From the NCBI GenBank assembly GCA_913009205.1, contig CAJVYC010000003.1:124001-188000 (forward strand): 64,000 nt of DNA, written 5' to 3'. Made by a program: the position numbers and the translations under genes. Below, piece by piece: positions 62,040-64,000 of this stretch. Within the stretch, counting starts at the first letter, position 1; the number at the start of each line of letters is the position of its first letter. This stretch comes from an uncultured Fluviicola sp. Its GTDB lineage: Bacteria > Bacteroidota > Bacteroidia > Flavobacteriales_D > Crocinitomicaceae. The notes under the pieces are model-generated. The model saw only the letters and a list, made by a program, of their open reading frames with translations, ran no database searches and was not told the origin of the DNA.

Positions 62040-62687
62040 CTACCTCTTAAAAACCCGGGGCAATTCAAAAACGCCTATCGTTCGAAGTGTTTCAAATTCC
62101 TCTTCCGTGGGGCTCAGTACAACCAGTTTTTGATATTGCGTGTCAATTGTTTTTTGCTTCGCCACAAACTCAAATCTCGTCGATTCCAAATCGTACTCGA
62201 AGTAGTTCATCGTTAGCTTTCCGCCTTTAAAATCAAGTTGGATTGGGACGTAATTTCCGTTCTCAAAAACGTTCAAAAAATAAACGTTTGAAGTTGCCGA
62301 TTGGGTAAGGATATTCTGACTTCTACCACCAATAAAAATGTCGATATTCCGGACTCCGAAGTAATAATACTCGTCTTCTAAAACGCAAGGAAGCGAGTCG
62401 TTGTTGAATACTCCAAAGATGTATTTCCCTCGAACATCATAAACCGTTGATTCACGAATAGTTTCTCGGCTGATAGAGGAGATCGATGTTGAAATTATGG
62501 AAACGCCTTCCGCATCGAATTGATAGGAAATTGTTCCCGTCTTTGATTTATAAGTCCCGTAAAACTTTTTATCAACGCTCGCAATATTAGATGTTGCCGA
62601 AGGCAATGGATCCGAGAAATAATACGATTTTTGAGAAAAGGTTGAAAAACTCAAAATAACACTTGCAATCAAACAATATATTTTCAT
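62040..62687 (-). CDS. Secreted protein of unknown function
   Basis: A 215-residue protein with a signal peptide (ending FSTFSQ). The mature part is beta-rich, with paired short strands (such as GTYKSKTGTISYQFD and FKGGKLTMNYFEYD). There is a single Cys (in PCVLEDEYYYFG) and no lipobox or T9SS tail, so the periplasm is expected. No family is recognised. It is divergent from recJ (59 bases between starts). Confidence 0.65.
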   Translation of the reverse strand: MKIYCLIASVILSFSTFSQKSYYFSDPLPSATSNIASVDKKFYGTYKSKTGTISYQFDAEGVSIISTSISSISRETIRESTVYDVRGKYIFGVFNNDSLPCVLEDEYYYFGVRNIDIFIGGRSQNILTQSATSNVYFLNVFENGNYVPIQLDFKGGKLTMNYFEYDLESTRFEFVAKQKTIDTQYQKLVVLSPTEEEFETLRTIGVFELPRVFKR

Positions 62688-62746
62688 AACTTAATAAAAC
62701 ATGGAACCTAAATTTACAATTAACCAACAAGCCTAAAACAAAAAGT

Positions 62747-64000
62747 ATGCAAAAAAAATGGCACGTTAAAACGCTAAAAGATACTACAATCGTCGACGCG
62801 TTTCGTTCAAAACTTAAAGTTGATTCGATTGTTGCGGAATTGCTTTTACAACGAGGAATCGATTCGTTTGATATGGCGCAAGATTTTTTCAGGCCAAAGT
62901 TGGATCAATTGCACGATCCGTTCTTAATGAAAGATATGGAAGCGGCTGTTGATCGTTTGCAAGAAGCCATTGACGAAGATCAAAAAGTAATGTTGTTTGG
63001 TGATTACGATGTTGACGGAACCACAGCGGTTACCTTGATGTATTCCTTTTTAAAAGATACGCTGAAAGTTGATTATTATATTCCAGATCGATATGCGGAA
63101 GGGTATGGCCTAAGCAAACAGGGAATAGATGTTGCTAAAGAACACGATGTTTCGCTAATTATTTGTTTGGATTGTGGAATCAAAGCGGTTGATAAAATCG
63201 CCTATGCCAAGTCGCTTGGAATTGATTTTATTGTTTGCGATCACCACATGCCAGGGGAGGAACTTCCGGACGCGATTGTTCTCGATCCAAAGCGAAAAGA
63301 CTGTTCATACCCTTACGATGAATTGTCGGGTTGTGGTGTTGGGTTTAAATTGTTGCAAGGCATGTGCGAACACAACAATTGGTCAACGGACAAACTGTTT
63401 GAGCATTTGGACTTGCTCGCTGTAAGTATCGGCGCGGATATCGTTCCTGTGACAGGTGAGAACCGTATTTTATGTTACCATGGGATGAAACAATTGAACG
63501 TGAATCCGCGTGTTGCTTTTAAGGAATTATTGACGCTTGCCAACAAACAATTTCCAGTCACATTAACGGATGTGATCTTTTCAATTGCACCACGAATCAA
63601 TGCCGCAGGTCGCTTGAGATCTGGAAAACATGCAGTGGCATTGATGGTTTCAGAAAACCTTGATGATATTACAAGTTTGGCGGATGATATCAACAATGAC
63701 AATCTTGAGCGCAGACAATTGGATCAGCAAATTACCGAAGAAGCGAAAGAAATAGTTGAGAAACGTTGGGAAGAGAAGAAGAGCTTTTCAAATGTCGTCT
63801 TCAAAGAAAACTGGCACAAAGGCGTCGTTGGAATTGTCGCGTCTCGATTGATTGAAAAGTTCTACCGCCCAACAATCGTTCTAACAGAATCGAATGGAAT
63901 GGTGACAGGCTCAGCGCGGTCGATTAAGGACTTTAATGTTTACGATGCGCTAAATGCCTGTTCTGAACATTTGGAACAGTTTGGCGGCCACATGTACGCT
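62747..64000 (+). CDS. recJ: Single-stranded-DNA-specific exonuclease RecJ (cut by window end)
   Basis: RecJ degrades single-stranded DNA 5' to 3' in recombination and repair. The visible 418 residues hold the DHH-family core: motif I VMLFGDYDVDGTTAV (about 82-96), the LDCGIKAVDKI segment, the name-giving CDHH in IVCDHHMPG, then DELSGCGVGFKLLQ and SIAPRINAAGRLRSGKHAV, and the start of the DHHA1 region with HKGVVGIVASRLIEKF and GSARSI. Typical RecJ has about 560-580 residues, so about 150 are missing at the C-terminus. The start is the ATG at 62747, 11 bases after a short AAACAAAAAG leader. Confidence 0.96.
   Translation, partial: MQKKWHVKTLKDTTIVDAFRSKLKVDSIVAELLLQRGIDSFDMAQDFFRPKLDQLHDPFLMKDMEAAVDRLQEAIDEDQKVMLFGDYDVDGTTAVTLMYSFLKDTLKVDYYIPDRYAEGYGLSKQGIDVAKEHDVSLIICLDCGIKAVDKIAYAKSLGIDFIVCDHHMPGEELPDAIVLDPKRKDCSYPYDELSGCGVGFKLLQGMCEHNNWSTDKLFEHLDLLAVSIGADIVPVTGENRILCYHGMKQLNVNPRVAFKELLTLANKQFPVTLTDVIFSIAPRINAAGRLRSGKHAVALMVSENLDDITSLADDINNDNLERRQLDQQITEEAKEIVEKRWEEKKSFSNVVFKENWHKGVVGIVASRLIEKFYRPTIVLTESNGMVTGSARSIKDFNVYDALNACSEHLEQFGGHMYA

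Noticed and set aside
1-64000. Mobile elements, prophage, tRNA or rRNA genes
   Set aside because: No transposase, integrase, terminal repeats, phage structural genes, T-arm consensus of tRNAs or conserved rRNA segments were seen on either strand.

Overview
The window looks like a chromosomal segment of a free-living member of the Bacteroidota, most likely Flavobacteriales and perhaps near Crocinitomicaceae/Fluviicola (the family guess is inference). The signs are a low-GC sequence, promoters of the Bacteroidota type (TTTG, 19-20 bases, TAnnTTTG), many secreted proteins ending in a type IX secretion (T9SS) type A sorting tail, SPxxC-type lipoproteins, and Bacteroidota versions of IleRS, aspartate kinase and the sugar MFS permease. 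I see no rRNA, tRNA, CRISPR array, insertion sequence or prophage; the content is mainly housekeeping genes with scattered accessory genes and gene remnants.

Layout. 1-2501: tail of a short-chain dehydrogenase, then a T9SS-exported M43 metalloprotease. 2731-5520 (minus): hemA-hemC-hemD for early tetrapyrrole synthesis. 5681-8640: RDD membrane protein, rsmI, an MDR oxidoreductase and a Rieske protein. 8637-9956 (minus): a Na+/H+ antiporter, divergent from an arsenic cluster at 10052-12066 (arsR, arsI/cadI-like, arsC, aquaporin). 12117-13673: an ALDH7-type dehydrogenase followed by two strong terminators that bracket a candidate small RNA. 14620-16041: DUF1456 protein with a DEAD-box helicase. 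16331-18720: a lipoprotein, a helical protein and hemW. 18770-25658: S9 peptidase, SulP transporter, VanZ-like protein and a second aldehyde dehydrogenase. 25881-30174 (minus): two T9SS cargo proteins, one a serine protease, and a redoxin. 30231-35697: a tightly overlapping operon of a secreted protein, uridine kinase and a 1211-residue histidine kinase. 35854-38425: a T9SS metalloprotease and a broken tail-only copy. 38559-43639: gpsA, a candidate small membrane protein, aspartate kinase and feoA-feoB-Cys-rich protein. 43665-45676 (minus): sugar MFS permease and a small ORF. 46324-48698: lipoprotein and ABC exporter. 49075-51644 (minus): pseudouridine synthase and dxs. 51971-53664 (minus): two secreted unknowns. 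53828-57238: ileS. 57723-60023: Pif1-type helicase. 60198-62687 (minus): a PET-hydrolase-like esterase with a T9SS tail and a secreted unknown. 62747-64000: recJ, cut by the window end.

How it works together. Heme and iron recur: hemACD, hemW and the Feo ferrous-iron uptake system. The arsenic cluster has a reductase, a CadI/ArsI-like metalloenzyme and a channel, but no ArsB or ACR3 pump inside it. Five intact genes make T9SS cargo, mostly hydrolases, which fits a polymer-degrading lifestyle. At least three degraded T9SS tails lie in the intergenic spaces, so this region has repeatedly gained and lost secreted proteins. Four genes (hemA, hemW, sulP, feoA) have a -7 box only 4-7 bases before the start codon and may be read from leaderless transcripts. 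I did not find one clear new multi-gene system; the most promising unexplained items are the candidate small RNA at 13882-13973, the perfect palindrome at 5575-5601, the pump-less arsenic cluster, the secreted PETase-like enzyme and the small coupled membrane ORF after gpsA.
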